From contig CALAGD010000090.1 in the NCBI GenBank assembly GCA_937891425.1, positions 1 through 36,026 on the forward strand: DNA of 36,026 nt, read 5' to 3'. Positions 1 through 6,616 of this stretch are shown here, one piece after another. This DNA comes from an uncultured Pigmentiphaga sp. (lineage in GTDB: Bacteria > Pseudomonadota > Gammaproteobacteria > Burkholderiales > Burkholderiaceae_B). Made by a program: the position numbers and the translations under genes. Under the pieces are notes generated by a model. It was given only the letters and a program-made list of their open reading frames with translations, did no database searches and was not told where the DNA came from. The stretch's first letter is position 1; the number at the start of each line of letters is the position of its first letter.

Positions 1-54
1 TGCCGGGGTGGGCGCAGTAGGAATCCCCCAACTTTAGGCGGGGGAGGATGTCAA
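1..54 (+). mobile_element. Right end of an IS200/IS605 (IS1341-like) element
   Basis: Bases 26-45 form an imperfect hairpin: five C, a loop centred on TTTA, five G. It is followed by GAGGATGTCAA ending at 54. A C-rich/G-rich stem with a TTTA loop, then GGAGGATGTCAA, is the arrangement I know from the right ends of IS605/IS1341-type elements directly after tnpB. An open frame ending inside the hairpin (stop at 35-37) fits this. The left half of the stem (AAC) and the right half (GGC) do not pair fully, so the end may be decayed or hybrid. The body of the element lies outside the window. The exact right boundary, probably at TCAA (51-54), is inferred. Confidence 0.55.
1..54 (+). ncRNA. Possible 3' scaffold of an omega (right-end) RNA
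   Basis: In IS200/IS605 elements the transcript across the 3' end of tnpB and the right end is processed into the RNA that guides TnpB, and the guide is the host sequence immediately after the element. If bases 1-54 are that right end, the hairpin at 26-45 is the last scaffold stem and the guide would begin near base 55. No promoter or expression can be judged because most of the RNA lies outside the window. Confidence 0.3.
2..37 (+). CDS. tnpB: C-terminal tail of a TnpB-like protein (partial)
   Basis: The frame starting at base 2 reads AGVGAVGIPQL and stops at TAG (35-37), with the stop inside the end hairpin. A short tail ending in GIP-x-L that stops in the right-end stem-loop is typical of TnpB proteins of IS200/IS605 elements. 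TnpB is an RNA-guided nuclease with a RuvC-like fold. Only about eleven residues are visible, so the call rests on position and on the hairpin rather than on any domain. The gene would continue upstream of the window. Confidence 0.45.
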   Translation, partial: AGVGAVGIPQL

Positions 55-126
55 GGGCGCACCGGTACATGCAACGCACAGGCAGGCCATCGCGCACGCC
101 ATCAAAAGACGGGAAACGGTGTTCAT
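34..126 (-). pseudogene. Truncated small secreted or lipoprotein-like ORF next to the IS end
   Basis: An ATG at 126-124 follows a GAGG eight bases upstream on the minus strand. It encodes 30 residues, starting MNTVSRLLMACAMACLCVAC, and stops at 34-36. The N-terminus looks like a signal peptide with a Cys around residue 20; the lipobox is imperfect (C-V-A-C). About 24 residues come from host sequence, while the last few and the stop come from the IS right end. This suggests that the insertion cut a small exported-protein gene and supplied a new stop codon. The missing 3' part would lie beyond the other IS end. The family was not recognised. Confidence 0.35.
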
Positions 127-415
127 GAAAGCAACCTCGATCAAAGGGGTGCTTTTACCATGATTACGTCATTTCACGTTGCGTGCTGTTGCGAATTATT
201 TCATTCCCCCGACAAACATGGGTAGCTGGGCAAGACAGCCCATGAGATCCCCCGTCCAGGCTGCCGGAGCGGCCTTGTCAGGCGCCTGCTTAAACTCCAT
301 ACTGATAACCAGGAAATCGCATTTCCAACGTTGTCCTGCAGTTTCCGGAGTTTCCGGAATGGCCCTGCGCCCGGGCTGCCCGGCGCAAGGCCCGCTCAGA
401 GGTATACCCACGTTT
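127..415. other. Intergenic region without a supported gene
   Basis: About 290 bases separate the truncated minus-strand ORF from the ribosome binding site of the BON gene. Open frames here lack a ribosome binding site and any recognisable family. The one structured element is a tandem 9-base duplication, GTTTCCGGA, at 341-349 and 350-358. It may be part of the promoter or leader of the BON gene, but no clear -35/-10 pair was identified. Confidence 0.5.
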
Positions 416-426
416 GGAGGACACGT

Positions 427-1068
427 ATGATTCGACACTACGACCGGCGAGGCGATGCTGCACGTCTGCGGTATCTGGAGGAAGATTTCGAGTACGCGGG
501 CTTCGCTTCGATGTCCAACAGTGGACGCGGCCTGGGTCGCATCGGGCAAAGCCGGGGGGCTGCGCTGCGCCTGGGCGATGAACGCTACCGCCGCATGCAG
601 CCGTACTACGACGTGCGCGATTACGACAGCGACGACACATCCGCTGATACACCATGGCAAGGCCATACCGCTGAAGGCGAACGCCACTACCGCGAGCGGG
701 CGGAGCGTGCGGCGGCCGAGCACGCGGCTTACGTTGAGGGCCTGCGGGCGTCCGAGGCGGCTGGTGCTGCCCAGGCTAGTGCCATGCACCCCGCATCCAG
801 CAGGGCGGGCCGGCGCCCACGACGCGAACGGATATACCCGAAGGGTTATGTGCGCTCCGACGAGCGCATACGCGAAGATCTCTGTGAAGCTCTGGGCGAT
901 TCCGGGCTCGACGTCAGCAACGTGACCGTCATGGTGAAAGACGGCGTGGTCACGCTCGACGGTACGGTAACGCAGCGCGGCGTCAAGCATGCCATCGAAG
1001 ACTATGCCGACGACTGTGGCGGCGTAAAGGAAATCATCAACAACATCCGGGTCGTCGCGTCTCACTAG
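427..1068 (+). CDS. Cytoplasmic BON-domain protein
   Basis: This 213-residue protein starts at ATG 427, chosen because GGAGG sits at 416-420, six bases upstream. A longer frame opening at 331 has no comparable site. There is no signal peptide. The first 140 residues are charged and of low complexity, rich in Arg, Tyr, Asp and Ala. The last 75 residues form one BON domain: the segment from KGYVRSDERIREDLCEAL to the end, with the core DGVVTLDGTV and a closing GVKEIINNIRVV. BON domains are thought to bind lipid or act as envelope adaptors (OsmY, Kbp). Cytoplasmic proteins with this layout (disordered Gly/Arg/Tyr head, PKGY-RSDERIREDV linker, one BON) are common in stress-responsive loci. It is followed by a strong terminator, so it is likely a single-gene transcript. 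Confidence 0.85.
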   Translation: MIRHYDRRGDAARLRYLEEDFEYAGFASMSNSGRGLGRIGQSRGAALRLGDERYRRMQPYYDVRDYDSDDTSADTPWQGHTAEGERHYRERAERAAAEHAAYVEGLRASEAAGAAQASAMHPASSRAGRRPRRERIYPKGYVRSDERIREDLCEALGDSGLDVSNVTVMVKDGVVTLDGTVTQRGVKHAIEDYADDCGGVKEIINNIRVVASH

Positions 1069-1136
1069 GCCGAGACGCGGTGAATGTTGGGCAAGCTGTC
1101 ATATTCCACGTAAGGCAGAACCGAAATGTTTCGTGA

Positions 1137-1167
1137 AGCAGGGCGTTTCCGGATGCCCTGCTTTTTC
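1137..1167 (+). terminator. Rho-independent terminator of the BON gene
   Basis: AGCAGGGC (1137-1144) pairs perfectly with GCCCTGCT (1155-1162) around a 10-base loop and is followed by a run of T. It lies about 70 bases after the BON stop codon and separates it from the next gene. Confidence 0.85.
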
Positions 1168-1385
1168 ATTTGCTAAGTGAGACTACTTACTCATGTACCT
1201 ACAATGAATTTTGCGAATGGCGCAGTGAAGTATTCTCTGGTGGGTACCCGACAAGAATATGCTCGCCTCACGCACGAGCCTTGATATGTCGGCATGCGCC
1301 GGCGAGGCATGCGTCATGAGGCGGTCGCCATTAGCCCTGGGCCACGATTCTTGTTTGCGCGAGAGGAAAAATCCCGGTTGGCAAT
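1168..1385. other. Intergenic region upstream of the beta-roll gene
   Basis: No gene is supported here. The stretch is clearly less GC-rich than its surroundings. It contains a TACAAT hexamer near 1200 without a convincing -35 and a direct repeat GGCATGCG at 1291-1298 and 1306-1313. The regulatory content that can be argued lies just downstream: the CRP-like site and the -10. Confidence 0.5.
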
Positions 1386-1401
1386 TGTGACGGCAATCAC
1401 A
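1386..1401 (+). promoter_or_regulatory. Consensus CRP/Vfr-like operator
   Basis: TGTGA-CGGCAA-TCACA matches the CRP half-sites exactly with the standard six-base spacer, and outside the core it continues AAT...ATG. A plausible -10, TACCAT, lies at 1424-1429. It would put transcription start near 1436 and the operator centre (1393.5) at about -42.5, the class II activator position. The region upstream lacks a good -35, as expected for an activator-dependent promoter. Whether this organism has a CRP/Vfr homologue that uses this site is inferred. Confidence 0.6.
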
Positions 1402-1465
1402 TGCAGAAAGGGTGACAAGTGCTTACCATGGTTTGCTCATATGCATGGGTAAGCAATTCACTTTT

Positions 1466-1469
1466 GGAG
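1466..1469 (+). promoter_or_regulatory. Ribosome binding site deciding the start of the beta-roll gene
   Basis: GGAG at 1466-1469 lies eight bases before an in-frame GTG at 1478. The earlier in-frame starts (GTG 1412, ATG 1445) have no properly spaced site. GTG 1412 would also lie upstream of the predicted transcription start near 1436. Confidence 0.55.
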
Positions 1470-1477
1470 TTGATGCA

Positions 1478-3940
1478 GTGATTTTGCCGTTGGAACAGAT
1501 CCAGAAAGATGTTGCTTCTATTTTCATCGGTTATTTCGGTCGTGCGCCGGAATTCCAGGCGATGAGCCACTACTCGGCGCTGTATATCGATCTGCTCGGG
1601 CAGGCTGGCGAGTCAGCCACCGCCCATCCTGATGCATTCAGGATTTTGTCAGAACAAATATACCGTGATGGTACCAGCCATGGCGAGGTGCCCGCAGGGC
1701 CCACGGTTACCGATACATGGTATGTCACCCACCTGTACCGCAATGTGCTTGGGCGTGAACCCGACGATGAGGGGCTGGCGTACTGGACGGCCCAGCTTGG
1801 TTCGGGCATTGTTGAGCGTCCACAGCTGGTGGCGCTCATGGTCGCTGCGGCGATGAACGACGAACGCGACGCAGCCTATGTTGCCAATCGCACGGCGCTC
1901 GCCATTGAGTTCTCCGACTGGGATAATTCGCGTCCTGCCATTCTCGACAACCTGAACTACGATGCCGCACAGGTGCTAGCGGGTGTCGACGAAACAGCGG
2001 AATCGCTGGAAGCCGCACGTGCGAAGCTCTACAGCCATGTTCCCCAAAGCGGCGACACTTCTGATGACGGTGAAGCACCTGCCGTGGGGAATACGCTCAA
2101 TCTGACCGCGCAGTTGGATTACGCGACCACCAGCATGGCATTCATTGGGGGGGAGGTTTCCATGTTCCGGTTTACCGGCGGCAATGAAACCATCGTTGCC
2201 GCGCCGGGTACGCTGCAGCGCAGTGACCTTCTCATCGATGATTCGGCAGAAGACAGTGACAGGCTGGTGGCCTACTTCGGCGCTGGAGACCAGATCGACG
2301 AAGCCACCGGAATAGAGCTGGAGAACATCGAGCATCTCGAATTTCATTTCCTGAATGCGGCCGGCGATGGCAGTTTCTCGCTGGCCAATGTCAAGGGTGT
2401 GCAGACGCTCATGCTTAGCGGGCGTATTTCCGGCGCAATTGCGCTGACCGATTACACGCACTCCGGAGTACGCATCATCGATGCTTCGGCGTTGCATGGC
2501 GCAATCGAGATGGGGGCCAACCGTATCGAGCACGCACTGGTCATCAGGGGTGGTGCGGGCGATGACATCCTGGTCGGAGGTGCCGGCGATGATGTAATCG
2601 AGGCAGGTGAAGGCAACAACATCATCGATGCAGGCGATGGCGACAACCGCGTTTCCGCCGGTGACGGCAACAATAGCGTGGTGGTCGGCCGAGGCGACAA
2701 TGTCATCGAGCTGGGTGACGGTGGAGCAAACGTGCGGACCGGCCACGGCAACAACCATATCGTTGCCGGCAAGGGCAACAATCACGTGAGGGTAGGCCAT
2801 GGCAACAATGTCATCGAGCTGGGCCATGGTGAAAGCACGGTCATGGCGGGCGATGGCGACAACGTCGTACGCGCGGCCGGCGATCTCCTGATCATCGTGG
2901 GTGACGGGAACAACGACATCGCGGCGTCCGGCCGCATGGTGCTGCAGGCCGGTGCAGGCAACAATCAGGTTCGGGCGGGCGATGGCAATCATGTCATCGC
3001 TATCGAAGGCGACGGAGCGAACATCATTGCCCTCGGTGCCAGCCTGGGCACCTCCACCGTGTCCATCAAGGGTGATGGGAACAACCTGGTCGACGCCGGC
3101 AATGGTGCCTTTACGGTCAACATTGAAGGCGACGGTGCCAACAGCGTCAGCCTGGGCAATGGTGCGCACAATATCCGCATCGATGGTGCCGGCGGCCATG
3201 CCATCGTGCTTGGCAATGCGGGCGATGTATCCAGCAAAGTAGTGCTTCTCAATGGCAGGGAGTCATCGAACGCCGTTGAAGCCGGCGATGGTGATTTCGA
3301 GGTATATATCGAGAGTGATGGCAGCAATCATGTGCGCCTCGGAACGGCAGTAAGTACGAACCACGTGGAGCTGGCGGGCAATGGCCACAACCGGGTTGAG
3401 ACGGGCGACGGTACGGACGTCGTCGTCATCACGGGGAGTGGCCGCAACCTGATCGCGACGGGCGCCGGCAGCGACATCATCAGCATCGAGGGCAGCGGCA
3501 GCAACACGATCGTGGCCGGTGCGGGTGCGGATGTCATTCACCTGCGCGTGGGCGGGGTGGGCGCGCAGGGCGCCAACAGTCTCGTGTTCGCCCAGGGTGA
3601 TAGCGGGGTTGATGCTGGCTCACACGACGTCATCACCGGATTCATGGCCGGGCACGATGTGCTTGATTTTGGTCTGGTGGCCGGAAGCCTCAGGAATACG
3701 GCGATCCTGACCGGCAATGCCGACGAGCCGGTCTCCGGTTTCGAAGCGGCGCTCGCCTGGGCGAACGAGGCGTTTACCAGCAACGTTGGCCTGTATTACG
3801 TCATTGTGAACGACGACGCATCCAGTCCCGAGACCAGCTGGGTATATGTCGACTACGATGGTGACGGGTCGGCCGATCTCGGCATCGAGATCATCCTTCT
3901 GGCCGGTTCCGGCGGTCTTGACTTCGGCGACATCGCCTGA
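1478..3940 (+). CDS. Secreted DUF4214 / RTX-like beta-roll protein
   Basis: This 820-residue protein starts at GTG 1478; 1445 and 1412 are in-frame alternatives. Residues 1-150 resemble DUF4214, with two copies of the YFGR / VLGREPDDEGLAYW type motif found at the N-terminus of surface-layer and RTX-like exported proteins. Residues about 150-355 are a non-repetitive region. From about 357 to 690 there is a glycine-rich beta-roll. It begins with two classical GGAGDD nonapeptides and continues with about nine contiguous units of the form G-x-G-(N/D)-N-x-(V/I), then looser, longer repeats. The C-terminus (DVITGFMAGHDVLDF to VYVDYDGDGSADLGIEI to the end) is the usual ending of calcium-binding proteins exported by type I secretion. 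There is no N-terminal signal peptide, and no secretion genes lie in the window. Likely a surface-layer, adhesin or matrix protein; no enzymatic domain was seen. Confidence 0.8.
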   Translation: MILPLEQIQKDVASIFIGYFGRAPEFQAMSHYSALYIDLLGQAGESATAHPDAFRILSEQIYRDGTSHGEVPAGPTVTDTWYVTHLYRNVLGREPDDEGLAYWTAQLGSGIVERPQLVALMVAAAMNDERDAAYVANRTALAIEFSDWDNSRPAILDNLNYDAAQVLAGVDETAESLEAARAKLYSHVPQSGDTSDDGEAPAVGNTLNLTAQLDYATTSMAFIGGEVSMFRFTGGNETIVAAPGTLQRSDLLIDDSAEDSDRLVAYFGAGDQIDEATGIELENIEHLEFHFLNAAGDGSFSLANVKGVQTLMLSGRISGAIALTDYTHSGVRIIDASALHGAIEMGANRIEHALVIRGGAGDDILVGGAGDDVIEAGEGNNIIDAGDGDNRVSAGDGNNSVVVGRGDNVIELGDGGANVRTGHGNNHIVAGKGNNHVRVGHGNNVIELGHGESTVMAGDGDNVVRAAGDLLIIVGDGNNDIAASGRMVLQAGAGNNQVRAGDGNHVIAIEGDGANIIALGASLGTSTVSIKGDGNNLVDAGNGAFTVNIEGDGANSVSLGNGAHNIRIDGAGGHAIVLGNAGDVSSKVVLLNGRESSNAVEAGDGDFEVYIESDGSNHVRLGTAVSTNHVELAGNGHNRVETGDGTDVVVITGSGRNLIATGAGSDIISIEGSGSNTIVAGAGADVIHLRVGGVGAQGANSLVFAQGDSGVDAGSHDVITGFMAGHDVLDFGLVAGSLRNTAILTGNADEPVSGFEAALAWANEAFTSNVGLYYVIVNDDASSPETSWVYVDYDGDGSADLGIEIILLAGSGGLDFGDIA
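2549..3545 (+). repeat. Beta-roll nonapeptide-coding repeat tract
   Basis: The DNA encodes about eleven contiguous nine-residue units (27-base period), followed by irregular units. Recurrent codon patterns such as GGCGATGGCAACAA give visible direct repeats. Unlike classical RTX tracts (GGxGxD), most units carry Asn-Asn or Asp-Asn where Asp-Asp or x-Asp is usual. These are coding repeats inside the secreted protein and not a CRISPR array, because there are no constant repeats with unique spacers. Confidence 0.75.
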
Positions 3941-4076
3941 GGACGGTCCGCTGTACGCCGCCGACGTGCGCCCTGCCTGAGTCCGTGGGCGGCGACCTGC
4001 CCGCCGTCGTGCGAGAATAGTGCCCGCTTTTTCGAATGTGGTGCTGTTCTACGCGACGGCGGGTTTTGTTGTGTCT

Positions 4077-4874
4077 ATGGATTTACGTATGGCGGCATTG
4101 TCCGCCCTGATGCTGCAGTCATGGTCCGACAAGCTGGCTGCAGTGCAAGCGATGGGGAACGACAATCCCATTGATCCGGACGCCGTGTTGTCTCCCTCGG
4201 GGGACATTCCCGGGCGCCCGGAGCGTCCTGAACTGGTACTGCCCAGACTGCTAAAGCAGCGCGCGGTGGGCACGGTAGAAGGGCGTGCCGCACTGCTGCA
4301 TGCGCTTGCACATATCGAGTTCAATGCCATCAACCTCGCGCTCGACATCATCTGGCGATTTCCCGGCATGCCGGAGACGTTCTATCGGGGATGGTTTCAG
4401 GTGGCGCGCGAAGAGGCCTACCACTTTCATCTGCTCAACCGGCATCTTGGCACCCTGGGCTATGCGTATGGCGATTTTCCCGCCCACGATGGTCTGTGGG
4501 AAATGGCGCGCAAGACCGCGGGCGATCTGCTGGCCCGCCTGGCCCTGGTTCCACGAACGCTGGAAGCGCGCGGGCTGGATGCTTCGCCGCAGGTACGCAA
4601 CAAGCTTGTTTCTGTGGGCGATGCAGAGGGAGCGGCCATCATCGACATCATCCTGCGCGACGAGGTGACGCATGTCGCTCTGGGCAACTATTGGTTCCGC
4701 TGGCTGTGCAAACAACGCCAGCTCGATCCGCTGGTTACGTATGCCGAGCTCGCGGAGCGCTACCGGGCGCCACGGCTCAAGGGACCATTCAACCTGGATG
4801 CCCGCCGCGCGGCAGGCTTCAGCGAAGCCGAACTGGCTGCGCTGGGCGCCGAGGTACCACGCGGCCTTTCGTAA
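4077..4874 (+). CDS. DUF455 family ferritin-like protein
   Basis: This 265-residue protein starts at ATG 4077, because MDLRMAALSAL aligns with the usual DUF455 opening; an in-frame GTG at 4020 would add 19 residues with no ribosome site. DUF455 proteins have a ferritin-like four-helix fold. Putative metal ligands are visible in order: the Glu of HIEFNAI, the E-x-x-H of REEAYHFHLL, a Glu in GDAEGAAIID, and the Glu and His of RDEVTHVALGNYWF. This set is that of a di-iron carboxylate protein. Family members are sometimes linked to tRNA hydroxylation (MiaE-like) by fold only, and the substrate is unknown. It lies 136 bases after the beta-roll gene on the same strand, so co-transcription is possible but not indicated. 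Confidence 0.85.
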   Translation: MDLRMAALSALMLQSWSDKLAAVQAMGNDNPIDPDAVLSPSGDIPGRPERPELVLPRLLKQRAVGTVEGRAALLHALAHIEFNAINLALDIIWRFPGMPETFYRGWFQVAREEAYHFHLLNRHLGTLGYAYGDFPAHDGLWEMARKTAGDLLARLALVPRTLEARGLDASPQVRNKLVSVGDAEGAAIIDIILRDEVTHVALGNYWFRWLCKQRQLDPLVTYAELAERYRAPRLKGPFNLDARRAAGFSEAELAALGAEVPRGLS

Positions 4875-4992
4875 GTGCCGCGTGGAGGCCTGTGGGGCGA
4901 TCAGGGGTACCGCCGACCGGACCGAACGGATTCTGACGCGCCGATTCCCGCTGGGGCGGCCGGTTCCGCTTTGGGTGCGTAGCGCGCTCCCG

Positions 4993-5250
4993 TCATTGCC
5001 CCGATTTCTTCCGCGAGGTGGCTTCCCGTGCATCATGACGGGCAGATGCGGCGTTGCGACTGCCGCTTTCCTGTTTGCGGTTGATGTGGCTGCGGGCGCC
5101 GGCTGCGCGCGCTTCTTCCGGGGTGAACTGGTGGGCATTGCCGCTCGCATGGGCTGCGCGTCCCCCCTGGCTGGCAATGACGCGCTGGCGCTCGGGATCC
5201 ATCGAGGCAAAGCCTCGGCCCGAACGTCGATTGTCTGTCTGGTTGACCAT
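4993..5250 (-). CDS. KGG-motif general stress protein
   Basis: This 85-residue, very hydrophilic protein starts at ATG 5250, with AGGAG seven bases upstream. Residues about 10-45 (GRGFASMDPERQRVIASQGG followed by a second segment with FTPEEARAAG) are the stress-induced KGG repeat (PF10685), in which the Lys-Gly-Gly is replaced by Gln-Gly-Gly. The rest is a basic, Arg/Ser/Ala-rich tail that is likely disordered. Relatives (E. coli YciG, Bacillus GsiB) accumulate in general stress and desiccation. It is a single gene converging on the DUF455 gene and diverging from the glycosyltransferase. Confidence 0.8.
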   Translation of the reverse strand: MVNQTDNRRSGRGFASMDPERQRVIASQGGRAAHASGNAHQFTPEEARAAGARSHINRKQESGSRNAASARHDAREATSRKKSGQ

Positions 5251-5530
5251 GCTGGAACTCCTGTTGAAAGGGCTGAGCCGAACTGGCCAACGGTTCGCAA
5301 CCGATGTGCCTGTGCCCTGTGGCGGCAGACTGAAACAGGCGGGGATGTGTGGGCCCATGCCTGCGTGCAACGACGCACGCGGTTACTCATCCATAGGCCT
5401 GGAACGCGTTCTGATGCGGGCCGCGCCATCTTCGAATTCATTCACTGGGAAACGCTGCGGCTTTCTCCGGCCAGAAAATGCCCGTAAAATGCGCCTCCGT
5501 TTGCTCGCTGCTTTAGCGCCGGAAGCCAAC
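5251..5530. other. Divergent intergenic region (KGG gene / glycosyltransferase)
   Basis: No gene is supported in these 280 bases. They hold an inverted repeat GCGTGC / GCACGC at 5363-5368 and 5375-5380 and an isolated -10-like TAAAAT at 5485-5490, about 40 bases before the glycosyltransferase start. No matching -35 is convincing. Confidence 0.4.
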
Positions 5531-6616
5531 ATGGCAGAGATCGTCGTATTTGTTCGTAGCCGCCCGTTCTTCGGGGCGCAGCTGGTCATGTTCCCGGCGT
5601 TGTACCAGCTGAAACAGTGGTGGCCGCACAAACGGCTACGCGTCGTGGCCCGCGACGACCTGCGCAAGCTGTTCGAGTCCTTGCCTTGGGTGGACGAGTT
5701 CGTGCATGCGCCGACGGCGCTCACCGAACTTGCGGCGCTCGACAGGCAATGTGAAGTTTTCGTTGACCTGCATCCCAGCAGTGAATGGCATGCGCTGGCC
5801 GCGCTGCTGAAACACCCCCCATGCCGCATCGGCTACCGTAACGGCCGGGTGGGTGACCTGGTATGGACGCATGCCTTGCCATTCGATGCACGCGAATACC
5901 GTGCACTTCATTTCCTGCACCTGTTGCAGGCATACCGTCCCTTCGATGCCTTGCGGGCGGCGCATGGGTGCGTGGAGTCGCTGGCAGCGGCGCTGCCCGC
6001 GCATGCCGGCACTGCGTCGGGGACGAGCAGGGTTGACGGGGCTCAGGGCACGCGACCGATGGCAGCGCTGGAAACCGGCCCGGTGGGTGGCCGCCTGCCG
6101 CACCCGCGGGTCGTGACCTTCATGCCCGGGGGCGGCGCGGGCGAATTCAAGAAGTGGGGAATGCAGCGTTTCGTCGCGCTGGCGGACGGACTGGCCGAAG
6201 ATGCCGAGACGGCGTTCAACGTGATTCTGGGCCCAGCCGAGCAGGAGGAGGCGCGCATGCTGCGTGACATGCATCGGCCCGATTTCCGGGTGGTGATGAG
6301 CCCGAGTCTGAGCGAGTTGGCACGCATCATTGTTGCGTCGGACCTGGTGGTAGCCAACGATTGTGGTCCGTCGCACCTTGCGCAATGCGCTGCGGTGCCG
6401 TTCGTGGGTCTGTTCGATGAAGACAAGCCGGAGTGGTTCTGGCCCCGCCGCGATGCCTGCTGCCTGGTTCCCGAGCCCGGGTGCGGCCTCCAAAGCCTTC
6501 CTGTGCCGCGGGTGGTGGAAACGTGCAGGGTCCTGCTGCGAACCGCCACGCGGGTGTCAGAAACCGGGCAGGCAGAAACCTTCCGGGGCGCGGCCGAGGG
6601 CAGCCCAGTACAGTAA
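5531..6616 (+). CDS. Glycosyltransferase family 9 (heptosyltransferase-like)
   Basis: This 361-residue protein starts at ATG 5531, with GGAAG five bases upstream; a longer frame extends upstream but is not gene-like. The family 9 fold shows an N-terminal Rossmann half (IVVFVRSRPFFGAQLVMFPAL) and a C-terminal half with the phosphate-binding stretch FMPGGGAGEFKKWG. The nucleotide-sugar signature ANDCGPSHLAQCAAVPFVGLF follows. Family 9 enzymes move ADP-heptose, or related sugars, onto lipopolysaccharide core at the inner face of the cytoplasmic membrane. An extra Ala/Gly-rich stretch of about 45 residues between the halves looks like a flexible insertion. The last 60 bases overlap the end of the convergent TauE/SafE gene. 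Confidence 0.85.
   Translation: MAEIVVFVRSRPFFGAQLVMFPALYQLKQWWPHKRLRVVARDDLRKLFESLPWVDEFVHAPTALTELAALDRQCEVFVDLHPSSEWHALAALLKHPPCRIGYRNGRVGDLVWTHALPFDAREYRALHFLHLLQAYRPFDALRAAHGCVESLAAALPAHAGTASGTSRVDGAQGTRPMAALETGPVGGRLPHPRVVTFMPGGGAGEFKKWGMQRFVALADGLAEDAETAFNVILGPAEQEEARMLRDMHRPDFRVVMSPSLSELARIIVASDLVVANDCGPSHLAQCAAVPFVGLFDEDKPEWFWPRRDACCLVPEPGCGLQSLPVPRVVETCRVLLRTATRVSETGQAETFRGAAEGSPVQ

Noticed and set aside
196..1065. 289-codon minus-strand frame over the BON gene
   Set aside because: Shadow of the BON coding region. The part outside it (196-300) has no ribosome binding site.
1976..3199. 407-codon frame antisense to the beta-roll gene
   Set aside because: Open only because of the repetitive GC-rich coding sequence on the other strand. 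Its apparent repeats mirror the beta-roll.
2549..3545. CRISPR-like periodic repeats
   Set aside because: The 27-base period encodes nonapeptides in a long open frame. Repeats are degenerate and there are no spacers.
4251..5441. 396-codon minus-strand frame over the DUF455 and KGG genes
   Set aside because: It overlaps two recognisable genes in other frames and matches nothing.
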